NCBI RefSeq assembly: GCF_019578655.1
Contig: NC_063264.1
Span: forward strand, 23,583,688 to 23,647,687
DNA: 64,000 nucleotides
Source: Ricinus communis
Lineage: Eukaryota > Streptophyta > Magnoliopsida > Malpighiales > Euphorbiaceae
Direction: 5' to 3'
The position numbers and the translations under genes were made by a program. The notes beneath the pieces were generated by a model. It saw only the letters and a program-made list of their open reading frames with translations, made no database searches and was not told the origin of the DNA. Positions within the stretch are counted from its first letter, which is position 1, and each line of letters begins with the position of its first letter. Of the stretch, positions 48,431-62,190 are shown one piece after another.

Positions 48431-49890
48431 TCCAATCCACCCGAAGACTAGGAGAAAACTACTTTTACTTGCCCCTAAATAACATTTTAAATTATATTCT
48501 CAATATCTTTATTAACTAAAAATAAATTTTTTAACTTAAACAATAGTTCTAATTCTAAAAAATAATATTTTAAATTATATCCTCAATATTTTTATTAACT
48601 AATAAATTAGTTTTCTAATTATATAAAAATTATTAATTCTATAAAATAATAATATTAATTAAATTTATAGTATCAATTTACATAATACTAAAAATCAATT
48701 AATAAGTATTTTTAAAATAATTTTTATGTTCTTACACTAATAAAATCTTATTTAAAATCAATAATCTTAAAATATTAAAAGACATTTAAGAAAAATAAAA
48801 TATTTAATTTATCATTACTTTTTATAATATTATAAATAATTATAAAAATATAATTTGTTAAAAAATTTATCCATAAATTTAATTTATATTATTAATTATA
48901 ATCAAAATAATTATAATAACCATCGGTTACTAATTAATAGTAATTACGATTCAAACTCAAGAGAAAAACAGTAGTTTGCTCCAAAACATTTCCACCAAAA
49001 ATGTCAATATGCTGTCAACTGCATCTGTGGTTAGGCATCTTAATACTGTAGCTAATCTCTCACTGTATGTTTGGGAGTTTTCTTAGAGAAGAAAGAAAAT
49101 AAGAAGAAAAAATAAGTTTAGGTTTTAAATATTAGAATTTTGTTTGCATTTCTCATAAATTTTATTCATAATTATGCTTATTTTTTATATGGATTTCGGT
49201 TCAAGAATTATCTTTTTTTTTTCTTTTAGAAAATAGAAACTTCATTATCCAAATTAAAATGAACAAGGGAAGAAGAACCTCGCCCAAGAAAACAATCTCT
49301 CTAGACCACAGATGAAAAGCAATGCTTGCCAAATGATGAGCCCAAATGGAGACAGGTCTTCTACAGAGGCTTGAGAAAAGAATTAATTTATTTGCTTTCT
49401 GCAAAAGCAATGCCAAACAACCCCTGCAAGTATAATTCTGCATCTGCTAGAAGCAAAAGTAATTTTCCATTTCAATCTGCATGATTATGGAAAGCAGTCA
49501 ATTTTCCATGCATATTCTGCATCCTTCTTTTTCATTTTTTCCTTTTGTGTGCTTCTTGCCTTACAGGCAGCAAGTGGCATTAAAACTTGGTTATGTGTAG
49601 TTAAGACCAAGTGCTCATCTTTCTTATTATTTTGGCCTAGCATCACCTTTATTTCATTCCCATCTGAGAACAGAGTTCTCTTATCAGAATGGGAAACTTC
49701 ACTTGTAGCTCTTCTGTATTCTTATAGTTCTGGTAAATTTTTGTCTCTTTGCTTCCCTTAGTTAATTACTTAATGTCTTTTGCATAGTAGGTGTATGTTT
49801 TCCACTTGCTGTCATTTCCCTATAGTAACTTGCTAGTGTCCTGATATAGACTCACTGGAGCTCAAACAATCTCTGAACATAGGAACTTCA
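48431..49890. other. AT-rich spacer
   Basis: 48480-48960 is extremely AT-rich. 49440-49860 is less so, with a splice-like TTACAG at about 49560 on the + strand, but no protein family is recognised in its open frames. Confidence 0.4.
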
Positions 49891-50088
49891 TCAGGTTAAC
49901 TGGGAATTTTCTTGGAGACAGATTTGTGCTCTTAAGCTCGACTTCAGAGCTTTGACTGAGCAAGAAATCTCCTGAATTTCAGTATATTCACCTTCATCTA
50001 AATGTTTCATTCTCAGCTGGTAAATAAGGCGAAAAGCCTCTTCTGGGGTATTTTTGGATAGGTTAATTGATACAGAAATGAAATTCAA
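49891..50088 (-). CDS. Unidentified short open frame, possibly an exon or gene fragment
   Basis: 65 residues from an ATG at 50088, with a charged, protein-like composition: TPEEAFRLIYQLRMKHLDEG then EYTEIQEISCSVKALKSSLR. It does not look like translated AT-rich noise, but I recognise no family. It lies about 330 bases beyond the IQM stop codon on the same strand, so it could be IQM 3' UTR read through, or the fragment of another gene. There are no clear splice partners. Confidence 0.2.
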   Translation of the reverse strand: MNFISVSINLSKNTPEEAFRLIYQLRMKHLDEGEYTEIQEISCSVKALKSSLRAQICLQENSQLT

Positions 50089-50417
50089 TCACTCAATGAA
50101 CTACTCAAACCCAAATAGAATTTATGCAGTTAGTTAAATTCACTGCTCGGATACCTTAAATACAATGATTTTACTGCATTATCATTTCTATAAAATCAAA
50201 AGAATTTCATTCGTATAAAAGGGTTTTAAAACCCCCCAACATTTTACAAATTTCACCTATGTGAATGAAGAGTGGCAAAGAAATGAAGGAAAAAAGAAAA
50301 TGTATAAATGATTCAACAAGGTAGAAAAGAAAAAGAATGACGAATAATCCCTATATCATCTTTTCTATTCACATGAAAGAATAAATTAGTTAGAAACTAA
50401 TTCTCCCTAAGGACGCA

Positions 50418-52939
50418 TCATCTACTGCTGTCATTGATGTCCTTCCAACACTGTAAGGACTGTGTTATAGAATGTGGAAGGCTTCTTTGCATCAAAATCC
50501 CCTTTTCGGGCTTTGCTGAAGCCACAGTTGCAGCTGTTTCCCCACTAAAACCCGTCGGTGTGCACATCTTTTGGCTGAATGTATTAATGCTTCTTGAATG
50601 AGCAATCCTTCTTGGAGACAAGTTCACTTGCTCCAAAGCTCGAAATTGGAGCTCTGAGGGATAGTCTCTAACACAGCCAATCCGAGGTCCTGCCCCAGTT
50701 GTCCATTTGCAAGACAACTGCCTACCCAATTGATATGATTCCATTCCCTTCTTCGAATTAATCCTTTGAAGAATTGCCTCTTCAGGAATGTCTTCAACTT
50801 CATTGTCTTCCTGATTTTCAAACAAATTCTTCTGAAGCTTTTCATCTGCAGGTTTATAACCATCTGCTACGAGAGGGTCTGCAGACACATTATTTCCATT
50901 TGGATCAGCAGTCAGACTTTCACTCTCTAAACTCTTAAGCAGTTCTTCTCTTTCTGGTATTTCAAGACTGGTCAGTTTCCTACTAAAGTTGTGGAGTCGT
51001 CCCGGCTTCTGTTCTTCCAATGCCGCATCAGAGTTATCTTTAATTAAATCACTGCTCTCTTCAATCTCCAAATCATTTACTGTTTGAATCAAGTCCTCTT
51101 CAGATGAATGGCTCCTCAGATGTCTGCTGCTTCTTGGCTTATCAGATCCATCTTCCTCATCAATTGGGTTTGTCTGAAATAGCACAAAAGAGAATACTGT
51201 CAGGTATGATCTTCCCATTTTTATCTCATTTATTAGTCCTGAAAAGATTAACACAGAATAAAAGTGTTCATATTCAGTTACCTTTACATCTGTCAAATCT
51301 ACATTGTTTTCTCGGAGGAATGAAAGGAAATCCTTGAAGTTTTCTTCTGTAGGGCGATAATGTCCACTGTGAGGCCACACTGCCTGTTCAAAGCGAGAAG
51401 GAATCATCATTAATAGACCATATTAAGATATGACTGATAAGAACAATAGAAAGTGGCCAAAACAGAAATGCAATCAGCTATTATCTTAGATCTATACCTT
51501 AAGAATGCCGCTCTCAACAATTAATCTACCAGCAGCAGTTGTGACTCCTCCAGCCAAGAAGCTTGAATGCTGGAATGTTCCTTTCTTCTTCTTGCCAACA
51601 TACAAAGTCTTAGATGTACTAAGAACAAAAATCCACTTGGCATCTGAAGTGGTGTGAAGGATTTCCCCTGTCTGCTTGTAAATGAACTTCCCCTCATCCA
51701 CAACAACTTCATAGCACTTCCTTTCCATCTGTAAAAGTAAGTTTTCCTTCAGTTAAAATTCAACTTAAAATGAGAGAAAGGATTGTTCTATGAAGTTCAT
51801 GAAAGCTCACCGGACCAAGATACTTGATGCACTGCTGTTGAAGCTTTAGTCGAGGGCATTTTTCAAGGTTTACTTCCTTGCCTTCTCCTATATCTAGCCT
51901 GTGGTTTTAGAGGTAGAATGTGTGAGTTCAATTTCAGACCTACGATGTCTACAATCAAATTTTAGATTGAGGAAGCAAAATGGTTTAAATCAAAGGAACT
52001 TACCAGTAAAAGAAAGGTTCTCTACTCTTGGAATGAAGCCAATTTACATAATAGAAGTGTAAATTATGTCCATAGCGATGCCGTGGATCAATCTGTGATT
52101 TTCACAAAATACATAGTAGATATCTGAGTTAGCAAGAGTGAATTAAGAATTTCCACTATATGCAGAGATTTATAGAAGTTGAAATGTTACATACCGCTTC
52201 AAGCCAGTGTTGTAAAGCAAGTTTTTGAGCTTTGTCATTCTTTGATAAGCCTTTCCCAACCTTGGCAGCTCTCGTTCTTGCTCTAGACCAACGTGAAATG
52301 GCAGTTTCATGTTTTTCAATATCAAAGAATGATATGGAACTGTGCTTGAGTTCAGCAAAATCTAAGAGTTTCCACCTGTAACATCCAATAACTGAATTAG
52401 AACATTTTACATCATCAATTTATTTTCATTTAAAAAGAAAGGATTTTCATTTCAAAAGATAGATACCAGCTCTGCTCAACAAGAACTGCACAATCTGCAA
52501 GCTTTCTTCTGGTTCTGAAGCTTTTGTACACTTTCTGCAATTTTACTGCCGCCTGGTGTTTGGGGTTGGAGGGGTCAAAAATTTGCGATTTTTGGATCAT
52601 TTGTATATCACTATTTAAGTTCTGAGATTCACTATCGCTCTCTGTGGTATATTCACTAACTGATGTAGCATCCTTTTCTTTGTCTGATGCAGGATCTCTC
52701 CTTGACATCATTTTTTCTAATTCTCCCCCCTTAAAGCTAACAGATCTTTCGACTATCATCTTTCCAGAACCTAAAGATTTCAATATCAAAGGTTCCAAGT
52801 CCTGACTACCAAAACTAATGGATCGCGCAGGAGTTTTCGCTTCATGATCTCCAAAGCTAATAGATTTTACAGTAACAGATTCTAAGGCATTCTCAAAATC
52901 ACCATATTCAGCAAACGGGCAGGAAAAAAGTATTCCCAT
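50418..52939 (-). CDS. IQ-motif calmodulin-binding protein, IQM family
   Basis: Seven coding exons on the minus strand: 52939-52467, 52375-52195, 52092-52004, 51898-51811, 51728-51498, 51383-51282, 51173-50418; GT/AG borders and phases fit, giving 639 residues. The IQ motif (about 131-149, [20 protein letters not shown]) should bind calmodulin without Ca2+. The family core follows: [83 protein letters not shown] and [16 protein letters not shown]. The N-terminus has three S(I/V)SF repeats (about 26, 40, 66). The C-terminal 250 residues are Glu/Ser-rich and poorly conserved. Arabidopsis IQM proteins act in stress, light and hormone responses; which paralogue this matches is not resolved. Splice structure and length fit the family. 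Confidence 0.92.
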
Positions 52940-52977
52940 TCGACAGGGTATCGTATTAAGCTAAATGGTCCGGATTC
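52940..52977 (-). other. 5' UTR part of IQM second exon
   Basis: An acceptor TTGGCAG lies at 52984-52978 on the minus strand, so 52977-52940 would be leader sequence joined to the coding exon. It pairs with the donor at 53551. Confidence 0.55.
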
Positions 52978-53551
52978 CTGCCAAAACCAAGATAGAGAAC
53001 AGAAGTTAATAACATGTCTCAATGCAATGCATGGTAAAGTTTTCCATTGAACACACTAAGCAAACTCTTGTAACAAATGTGAAAATTTTATAAGAAAGTG
53101 GCAGAAACCCAGTAACACTTATTTTCTCTGGGAAGCATCATCATTATGATATAAGTTTATCTACAAAGCACATTATTTACATGAATATAAAATCAATATT
53201 TTTCTCCAGAAGAAAAAAAAAAGCCATAAATCTGAAAAAAAAGAAGAAGAAGAAGAAGAAAAACCCATAGACATTTATATTTTCTAATTCTGTGATGACA
53301 AATCAAATGCAATCAAACCCATTACTAAAAGAAAATGGATCTACAAAACCCATATTCTCAAAGATATACAATAGCATTTCAAATGCAACCAAGAACCCGT
53401 TAGCAAAAGAAAAAATGAAAAAGAAGAAGCATTTACCATATTGCAGCTAGTTTCTCAAAGTCGAGATTACAAGAAACACCCAAGACAACAAAAAAAAAAA
53501 AAAAACAAGAAAGATGAATTAAAACAAACAAAAGAAAAGGCAATAGCTTAC

Positions 53552-53740
53552 CTTGAATTGTGGATTGAAAACCCAATAATGGGAAGATAAAAATCCGGGC
53601 TTAAAGGGCAGACTTTGGATTATGATTTTCACCTTTTCTCTCTCTAAAAAGTTTCTCTCTTTTTCTTTTTTGTGCGTGTGTATGTCTCTATGTGATCTCT
53701 CTAGCAAAGTTTGAGGCTGTCAAAGGCTAAAACTACCGTT
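53552..53740 (-). other. Non-coding first exon of the IQM gene
   Basis: A strong donor CAAG/GTAAGC at 53552/53551 ends a CT/GA-rich leader whose start is set by the TATA box at 53767-53778 (expected start about 53740). The intron to 52978 is about 570 bases. Inferred from splice signals only. Confidence 0.55.
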
Positions 53741-53766
53741 CCATACCTAGTCTTTTTGATTGAGCT

Positions 53767-53778
53767 TATATTTATATA
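53767..53778 (-). promoter_or_regulatory. TATA box of the IQM gene
   Basis: TATATAAATATA on the minus strand, with a CT/GA-rich leader starting about 30 bases downstream. Confidence 0.65.
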
Positions 53779-53848
53779 CAGACTGAAGAAAGAAAAGAGA
53801 CTGTTTTTAGTGAGAGAAACAAAGAGAGAGAAAGTATGTGTTTTCCAA

Positions 53849-53869
53849 CCACGTGGAGTGGACTATTGG
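53849..53869 (-). promoter_or_regulatory. G-box and CCAAT box upstream of the IQM gene
   Basis: The palindrome CCACGTGG (53849-53856), a bZIP/bHLH site used in light, ABA and stress responses, lies about 70 bases upstream of the TATA box. A CCAAT on the minus strand (53865-53869) is adjacent. Their position relative to the TATA box supports real promoter sites. Confidence 0.55.
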
Positions 53870-53949
53870 TGGGAGGCTTCGTCCTCTTAAAACTGTAATT
53901 TGAAAATCCCTTTTCTTCTCTAAGAACAACAAAGAAAAAAAAAAAAACC

Positions 53950-56900
53950 CTCACTCAAAATATAATCTCATTTTATTATTAAATTACAACATTAAACTCT
54001 TTAAATTTAATTTTAATATTAACTTACATGAAATAAATAAAAATTAATTATTATTTGATGCGATTATAAAATAATTTTTAAAAGGTTATCGCTTTATATT
54101 GTTCGAATTGATTAGAAATTAGAAAAAAATATAACAAGAAAATGAAAAAATTGTGATAATTTGCTGTCAATAATAATTTGAATATTATCAATTATTGTTG
54201 TTTCTTTTTTTTTTTTAAGAAAAATCAATTGTTATTGTTAGTAGTTAGTAGTTACAAATGAGTGTGTTTATATTTAAGTAGAAGTAAGCTTTATTGTTTA
54301 TACATTTATATGGGTAATATTATTGTGTGCTTCTTACAATACTAATTCAAAGTGGTTTCTTTTTACTAACTAATTCAAAGAGTCACTCCTTATATAGGGA
54401 GTTTTAGCTTAAAACTATTCTAAAAAATATATAATTATATTATGCCATCTAATTTAATATATTAACTGGTTATATATAGCTTCTATTTTTATATTCAACC
54501 TAAATATTTATTAAAGTTTTGACGCTTCAAAATATGATAGTGTGAAAGTGTTTTTACTGAAAGAATAAATAATTTAAATATTATTCGTTACACAATTAAT
54601 GTCATGAACTAATAATCATTTTCTATTACCATCGATGGTTATAAATATAATAAATTCTCACAAATATTAATAATAGTAGATGAAAAAATTCGAATTTAAA
54701 TATTATTTTTTAAAAAGAATTATCATTAGTACTATTTAGACAAGTAATATTGGTAGTGGGAGTCTATATATATATATATATAAAAGATCATTTCATGGAA
54801 ATTGTTATAAATGGTTAGCCAATTGTTCAAGGAGAAGTCATAATCCATGACAAAATAAGTCAAAATTGCTTATTAGTTAAAAAGCAAATTCTCATAGGAG
54901 AATTGAATTGACTAGTTCTTGTTCATATATAATCGCCATCACTTATGTCATTACTCTCTTATCCAAGCCCCAAGTAATTTGTTAACGTACCTTAGCTTGC
55001 AAGCTTTTCCTTTAACAATATTTATTAATTATCATACTTAGATAATTTATTTTTTAAAGTAAATAATAATTTATATATTTGGTATTATTTTGATTTCTGA
55101 TTTTAAAAATGAATTTGACATAGTAAATTAAATATATTATTACAATTAAAGAATATCAGGGCAAATTATTATTATTTTAATATATAGAAGGAAGATTTCA
55201 TATTTGAATATAAAATAAAAAAATTATAAAGTCTTAATAGAAGTAGCGATATAAAATACTAAGTATACAAAATAACGGGTTTTATAGTTTAATTGGATAA
55301 AAAGAATAAAGGTTTAATTATAGTAGAATTTAAAACTAAATTATAATTAAAAAGTAATTTCTACATAATTTTTTGAAAAAAATCTGTCCCGTTAATTTAA
55401 TTATATTTTTATTAATATTAATAAAATAATCAAAATTAATTAAAAAACGAGCGTCAAAATTTATTAATTTTAAACAATAATTGATAAGCAATTCTCATCT
55501 TAGCTAATTGGTATGGTTTTGGTGGGGAGATGATGTATTTGCACACGTGGAATATTATTGGATGATATGAGTTGTTGAAACTTCTTAAATTATTTTTTTT
55601 TTAAATTACATTTTAATTTTCAATGGAAAATGAAAGCTCAAGAAGTGAGTGAAACTTCCTTGCCTTCTTCCCCAATGACCCATAAGTTGACTTGATAATC
55701 CCACAAAAAAGAAGAAGAGATTTTGATGGGTTAATAACAACAAAAAGGTCCTTATAAAGGTCTAATGCTTGTCTCTAGTTTAATCTTATTTTATTTTATG
55801 TATTTATATTTTTTATTTCTCTTTTTGTGTATTTCTTTTTATTTATTTTTTAAAGCATGCAAAGCTTAGCTAGAGTGGGACTTAAAATACATACATATTA
55901 TCTGTCCAAAAGATTATATTATATGTACAAGTAGTGATGTTGTTCAATATATTTAGGAGGATTGTTCATGCATTTTGGTATGAGACAATTTTTGCTATAC
56001 TTTCTCATGCCCCCACTTAATAAATACCCATTTATTAGTGGTCTATAATAATTTCCACCAATTAATTTTTAGCCTATCATTTGCATAATGTTGCTATTGA
56101 ACTACATGATCAAAATGTTCCATTATTTATTGGAACATTCTTATGTTATTTTAAGTTATTCATTTGAGGTCGAATAAATTGAATTTCACGGAGTTACAAA
56201 ATTATTATTTCTGTATTCGATTGTTTTAAATTCTTAAGTGATTGTCGATATTTTTATATTTTATTAATTTACGAGTATATAAGGTATATTATTTTTTTAT
56301 TTGTATTATTTTTTATAAATAGTAAAATATTTTGGGAAAAAAAAAAAAGAACTAACCCATTATGTATAGCTTTGTAGCTCATGACTCTTTTAGTTTATAC
56401 CTAAAATAATTTAACCTTTATATTATTTTCTCATTTCCAGGAAAATCTTTCCTTTCTGATGGATTTGTAATACATTCTGCTGTATAGGCATTTAATTGGG
56501 CAAAGCCTTTCAATTTTTAATAAAATTGGACTCGCATTCATAAATTCAGACAAGTTTGAGGGTCACAAGAGAATAAATATTCTATTCTATTCGCTACTTC
56601 AATAATATATACATAAAAAAGACTTAATTTTAAAATATATTTAGATTATATGTATTTAATTGAAACATGACATAACTAAATTTATGAAATTAATTATATA
56701 TAAACTAAATTCTGATAAAATTGATAGAATTTTTAAATAAATTTAAGATTTATCATTTTATACTATTTTCTTTTATATCTTCTTTTATTTTTTTATTATA
56801 ATTATTTTCTAACACAATATTAATGTCATTTGTATAGTTACTATAGTAACCTATCAAATATAAAATATATTTTCAAAAAACTCTATTTATATTCATTTAT

Positions 56901-59900
56901 AAATTAAATTTTTTTTAATAAATTTCGACCAAACACGTCGTAATAAGAAATTAGGATATTTTTTGTAAAAATATTTGAATACAAAAACAATTTGAAACTT
57001 GTAATACAGAATAATATAATATTCAAATTAATGTTCCAACCTAGTAGTAAAATTATATTATTTTAAGAGTAGGTTAGAATTTAAAATTTATTAATTCTCG
57101 AATTATAGCTCTAAGAAATTGAGAATATAAAACAATTTTTTTTTTTTTAAAAAAAGGTGCGACAAACTGACATAAAATTGACATAAAAAGAATAATAAAA
57201 TTAAAAAGCCACACCAAAAACTAGATATAATATTGATTTTAATGGTTAAAATAATAATATTTATAAGTTATGTGTCGGAAAGTAGTGTTACAGCAAATTA
57301 GCAAAAGCAATTAAGCATTTAATAATTAAATAAAACATTATTATTTTATATTAAACAAAATTTCGATTTTGGTAAATTGACAGCTATACACACAGATTCT
57401 CCATGCAATAGCTACAAGAGATTGCCAACAAAATATTTTACTTTAATTTGTTTTGTACTAAACAAGAAAAATTTCATTATATTAAGAAATAGTTTCACTT
57501 ATACAATTGCTACCTACACTACTGAGCCACCTCAAAGTCTCAACTTTAATTCTGCAATGACTGTCACATGGGTTCATGAAAAAACAAAATTAAATTATAT
57601 AATAATTTGAGAAAATTATACTCTAAATTAGAACAATTAAGTAAAAATATTAATTAATTATTTTCTATTAGCCATTAAACATTAACTCACACTACTAACC
57701 TATAATTTAATTTAACAAAAACATATATCTAAAAAAAGCTTGATATTTAATGATAAATTTAATTATCAAGCTTAGTCATTTGAACAAATGGGTAATACTT
57801 AGTACCCTAATTGAAAATTAAACCTTCTGATTAGTATACTAGACTTAATTTCAGAAAACTAATAATTGTTATATTATTTATATGAAATATATGATTTTTT
57901 TTTTTTTCAAACAACGTATTTTCATATTAAGTTTATTCATTTAAAAAAAAGTAAATAATTAACGGTTATTTTAAATATTTTCAAGCGATGAATATCGAAT
58001 TTGAGACCCATCACTTTATTTCTCGAATTGTAATAATAATTAAAAAAATAATAAAAAATACCACTCTAAGAGTGCCTAACTATCATCTAAAAGAGTGTTG
58101 AGTTAAGGTTTTGAAGAGAGTGTTTGATAGTTTGAACACAATCTAGATGCCAACACATATGTTTGAATACTAGTTGTCTAATAAATGGGGAGGTAAAGAT
58201 CTTAGACTGAAGATACATAATGACCTGTAAAATACACAAAACACTTTTCTTTCTAAGCTTTTTCCATCTTCTACTCTTTTAGACCAAAAGTGTACCATAA
58301 TTATTATTATAGCCCATAAAACAACTATTCACTAGAAATACATCACAAACCCCAAACCCTATTACAAGTCAAACCCAAAACCCACTTTTTCTCTCTCTTT
58401 CTTTTTTAATTTTAAAATATTAATATAATATCTTTAACCCATAAGAATTTTAAAATTTGTTAAAAATTTCAAAATATTTATATATAATGTAAATATTTAA
58501 AATAATATTTTTAAGAGATAATATAAAAAAATTTCAAGAAAAGGATATTATATTAATATAATACAAATAATAAAAAATATAATTTCAGTTAATCATTATT
58601 TTTTAAATTAGAAATAAAAAATAAAAAAATTGGACCAATAAATTAAATTATTTAAAAATCATCAATTTTATCAATTTGCTCAATTCTTTTCACACACCCC
58701 CAGCAAAAACACTCTTGCCTCTTTGTTCTTCTTTCATGCATATATATTTAATTAATATATTAGTGGAAAGATTAGAACTAAAATCATAGCAATCAACAAG
58801 AGATCAGACAATGGGCTGTCACTTACAACTGTCATTTTCAGATCTCCATGCATATTTTTCCATATACATAAGATGGGTACTTAGTACCGTACAATCTGGT
58901 GTGAGTTTTTAGTTGAAATTAAAAATCCATTTGTCAACTGGGTATTCAGCCACGTCGTTCTGTTTGATGTTTGGGATACAAAATACACTAACTCACCAAC
59001 ACTTATTAGACACCCGTATCCCTTGACAGAAGCCGGTTTAAGGATAATTTTTCTTTTAGTTATAAATTATCATTTAATATGTATAAACCCGATCTGAAAT
59101 GACTTCGGATAATTGTAGAATAAATAAATTATTTTTATATATTTTATTTTTTATTTTTATTTTTATATATGATTTTAGTTTAAACTAATTGGATGTATAT
59201 TCTTACAATTTAAATTTTTTTATATGTATGTTTATAGTGTTTTATTAATTTATTGATTAATATATATAGACTAAGTATTAATTTAATTTTATAATCAAAA
59301 TAATAATAATAAAAATCTTATAATACACAGATAAATAACTAGTTAGTCTAGTAATAATTTTTTTTTATTAAAAACTCCAAACCATCTACACACCGAAGAA
59401 GAAATAACTCTTAAATTCTATAAAACCTGAATACTAATTAAGTTATATTTTTATAATATATTAATACTCAAATCTTATTAATAATAAAAATAGATCTTAT
59501 AGTTCGAACTATATAATTAACTTTCTCAAAAAATGGTGTGGTGCATCTCTGATATGATTGAAGAGTTAATATGAACCAATCTGGACATTAATGGAATATA
59601 TATAAATTATGAAAAATAATTAAATTATAAGAAAAGATTATTATTTTATTTAAAAGAGAACACTGTTTTATACAACCAACACTGTGATCCATAGAAACTT
59701 AATGCATAAATTAATAAATGTGCCATTTCATGCCACTATTATTTGAATCATCTGAGTCCACATAAATATTATAAATTCATATTTTAAACTAAGATCATGA
59801 GATTTGAATCCTACCATCTGCAATAGTATTATTTTTATTAATATCTTAAGTAAATAAAGAGAAGAAAATATAGACAATGGAGATCTCACTTATGAATAAA

Positions 59901-60290
59901 TATGAGAGAAAGATAATTAACTGAGCAAATGGTTCATTTAATTTAAAATTGGACTAAATATAAAAATTGAAAAACTATAATTTTTTGCCAGTCCAAACTA
60001 AAACAAATTAAACTTATAATTTTAATTAATCGGGTTCGATTTTGTTTAATTTTACATATACAGTTATTTATATATTTAATTTTAAAATGTACTCATATTT
60101 TATGTAAATACCAATATAAATATCTATAAATATTTATAAATTATTATAAATTCAGTCAAAATCAAACCCAACAAAATGTACTTTTGATTTTCAACTTTTA
60201 GACCCAACCCATTATTTTAATTCAGTCAGTTTAGACTCAATTTCATTCACCCCTAAAACAGACAGCAACAGAAAGCAAATAAGGGAAAAA
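53950..60290. other. Long AT-rich gene-poor region
   Basis: No gene, RNA gene or transposon protein is recognised. The first part is upstream flank of the IQM gene. (AT)n at 54764-54781. A 77-codon frame at 57377-57610 lies in slightly less AT-rich DNA (57370-57560) but has no family resemblance. Confidence 0.5.
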
Positions 60291-60299
60291 AGAAGAAAA

Positions 60300-61440
60300 A
60301 AGAAATGAATACAGAAGAAGAAAACAAACTACAAGTCGTATTAAAGAGGTGGACGACGGGGTGACGAAAAGGATAGTGTAACCGTCAAAAGCACAGTTGG
60401 AAAGCACTGGAGACTATAAATAAATAAATAAACTAAAATAAAATAATGCCAGCTGTGTTATTATTATTATTAACGTATAAAAATAATTGCCTGTGTGCGG
60501 CACTTTTCTTTCACAGGGAAGCCTAGCGTGGCGTCGCCCGCAACAAACCATACCCATAAACGCGCTCACCGGTGGCACCGACGACTGATGCTTTCCATTT
60601 TTCTTTTTCTTTGTTCTTTATTTATTTTTTTTATCTTTTTTTTTTGCTTTAACGCACTACCGATATGGATAATGGGTCAAATACCCCTGAACTTGTATTG
60701 TTGAACCAAATTAGTCTAATATTATTTCTTTTTAACAATTAGGCCACAACTTCTATTTACAAACTAAATCAATTCAAATTTTTAGTAGTTCATCTCCATT
60801 TGTGCATCTCACCTTCCATTGACACATTAAAACAATATTAAAATATTTTATTTTTATTTTCTTTTTTATTTTATGAATAACAAAATATAAAACTTTTTAA
60901 TTTATTTTTAAATAATTATTTTTGTCTCACAATACTGTCATTACTGTCACCGTGTTGCATTTTTATATTCATCACCGATGTTCTATTTTTTTATTTAACA
61001 CATAATTAATTAATTAATTTTATTAATAAACACTCAATTTTTGCTATTTAACAAACGTGTGTATAAACATTGAATATACGCATTAAATATGATTAAGATT
61101 TAAATTTATTGGCATTAAATAGAAGGCGTGAGCTTAATTATCAAAAAGAAAAAATAAAATTACACCTATTTGATCCCTTCACACAAGTTTATGTGGCAAA
61201 TTGGCCCTTTATCTCGACAAATATTAACTGCTGCTAAAAGTCAGCTTCACAGCAAGCAGCGCCAACCATATTATCATAAGATCTTTTATGTTGACGTTTG
61301 CCATTTTTCTTTTTTCTTCCTCACTTTTACTGATCTTCTTTTGTTTAATTTTGGTCGGTCAAAGGGAGGCGGAGGGGACCAATTCACGGGTTCGGTATCC
61401 GCCCGGTTTGACTAAATATTGGAGCGTAGACGTGTGGTTG
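60300..61440. other. GC-richer patch with promoter-like features but no recognised gene
   Basis: Against very AT-rich surroundings, 60335-60420, 60490-60590 and 61330-61440 are markedly richer in G+C. A plus-strand TATAAATAAATA at about 60415 is followed by a CACAG acceptor-like site at about 60515. Open frames at 60495-60704 and 61170-61415 match no family. It could be a promoter and leader of a gene with distant exons, or a non-coding transcript. Confidence 0.3.
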
Positions 61441-61749
61441 GTTTTTCCTTTTAGGACCCACTAGAGTACAAACTTCGAAAAAGCTTAAAGTGTATTTATT
61501 TATTTAAGTTTTAAAATTTTATAATATATAAGACATAAATTTTATGTCCGATAAAATCTTATTTTAAGAATTATAATGTAATTGTATGTTTAAGATTTAA
61601 ATTTTAGATATTAATTAAATTAGTTGTGGCCTTTACCATCTTATTTGTACACTATTGAATTTAATAAATTTGATAAAATATAGAAATAAATATTGTATTA
61701 TTTTCTTATTTATTATTTTTATTATTTTATTTTTTTAAATAATATAAAT

Positions 61750-62190
61750 ACGGTTATAAATTATAATAGAATATAGATTTTTCATAATTAAAAAATTTCA
61801 ATTTATAAGAATTTACTCATTTTTCTTCCGATAGATTATTATTATTATTTTATTTGTATATGATAACAAGAATTTTAAATTTAATAATTTTTAATTTTGT
61901 TATTTGATCTTAAATCAATCGTATCATATTAATTATTTTTTAAACCGTGATATAACAGTTAAATAATAAAATTATTAGTTATTAAATTTTAAACTCACGT
62001 TATCAGATACGTATAACATATGATAATAATGATTGACTGGAGTGAAAATGAATAAATTTTATAAAATTAAAACTTTTTAATAAAAATATTATTATTTTAT
62101 CACGATTTATAATTATATATCTTTTTTTATCTAAAATAAATAATATATTAAAATTATAATACAGAACCACATAATATATTCTTACAATTA
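61750..62190. mobile_element. Foldback MITE, family member 2
   Basis: It shares with 35062-35556 the same blocks in the same order: ATATGATAACAAGAATTT..., a TTATTTGATC block, TTAAACCGTGAT, TTTAAACTCACGTTATCA, GATAATAATGATTGACTGGAGT, AAAACTTTTTAATAAAA and CACGATTTATAATTATATAT. Both halves are imperfect inverted repeats. Limits approximate. Confidence 0.7.
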
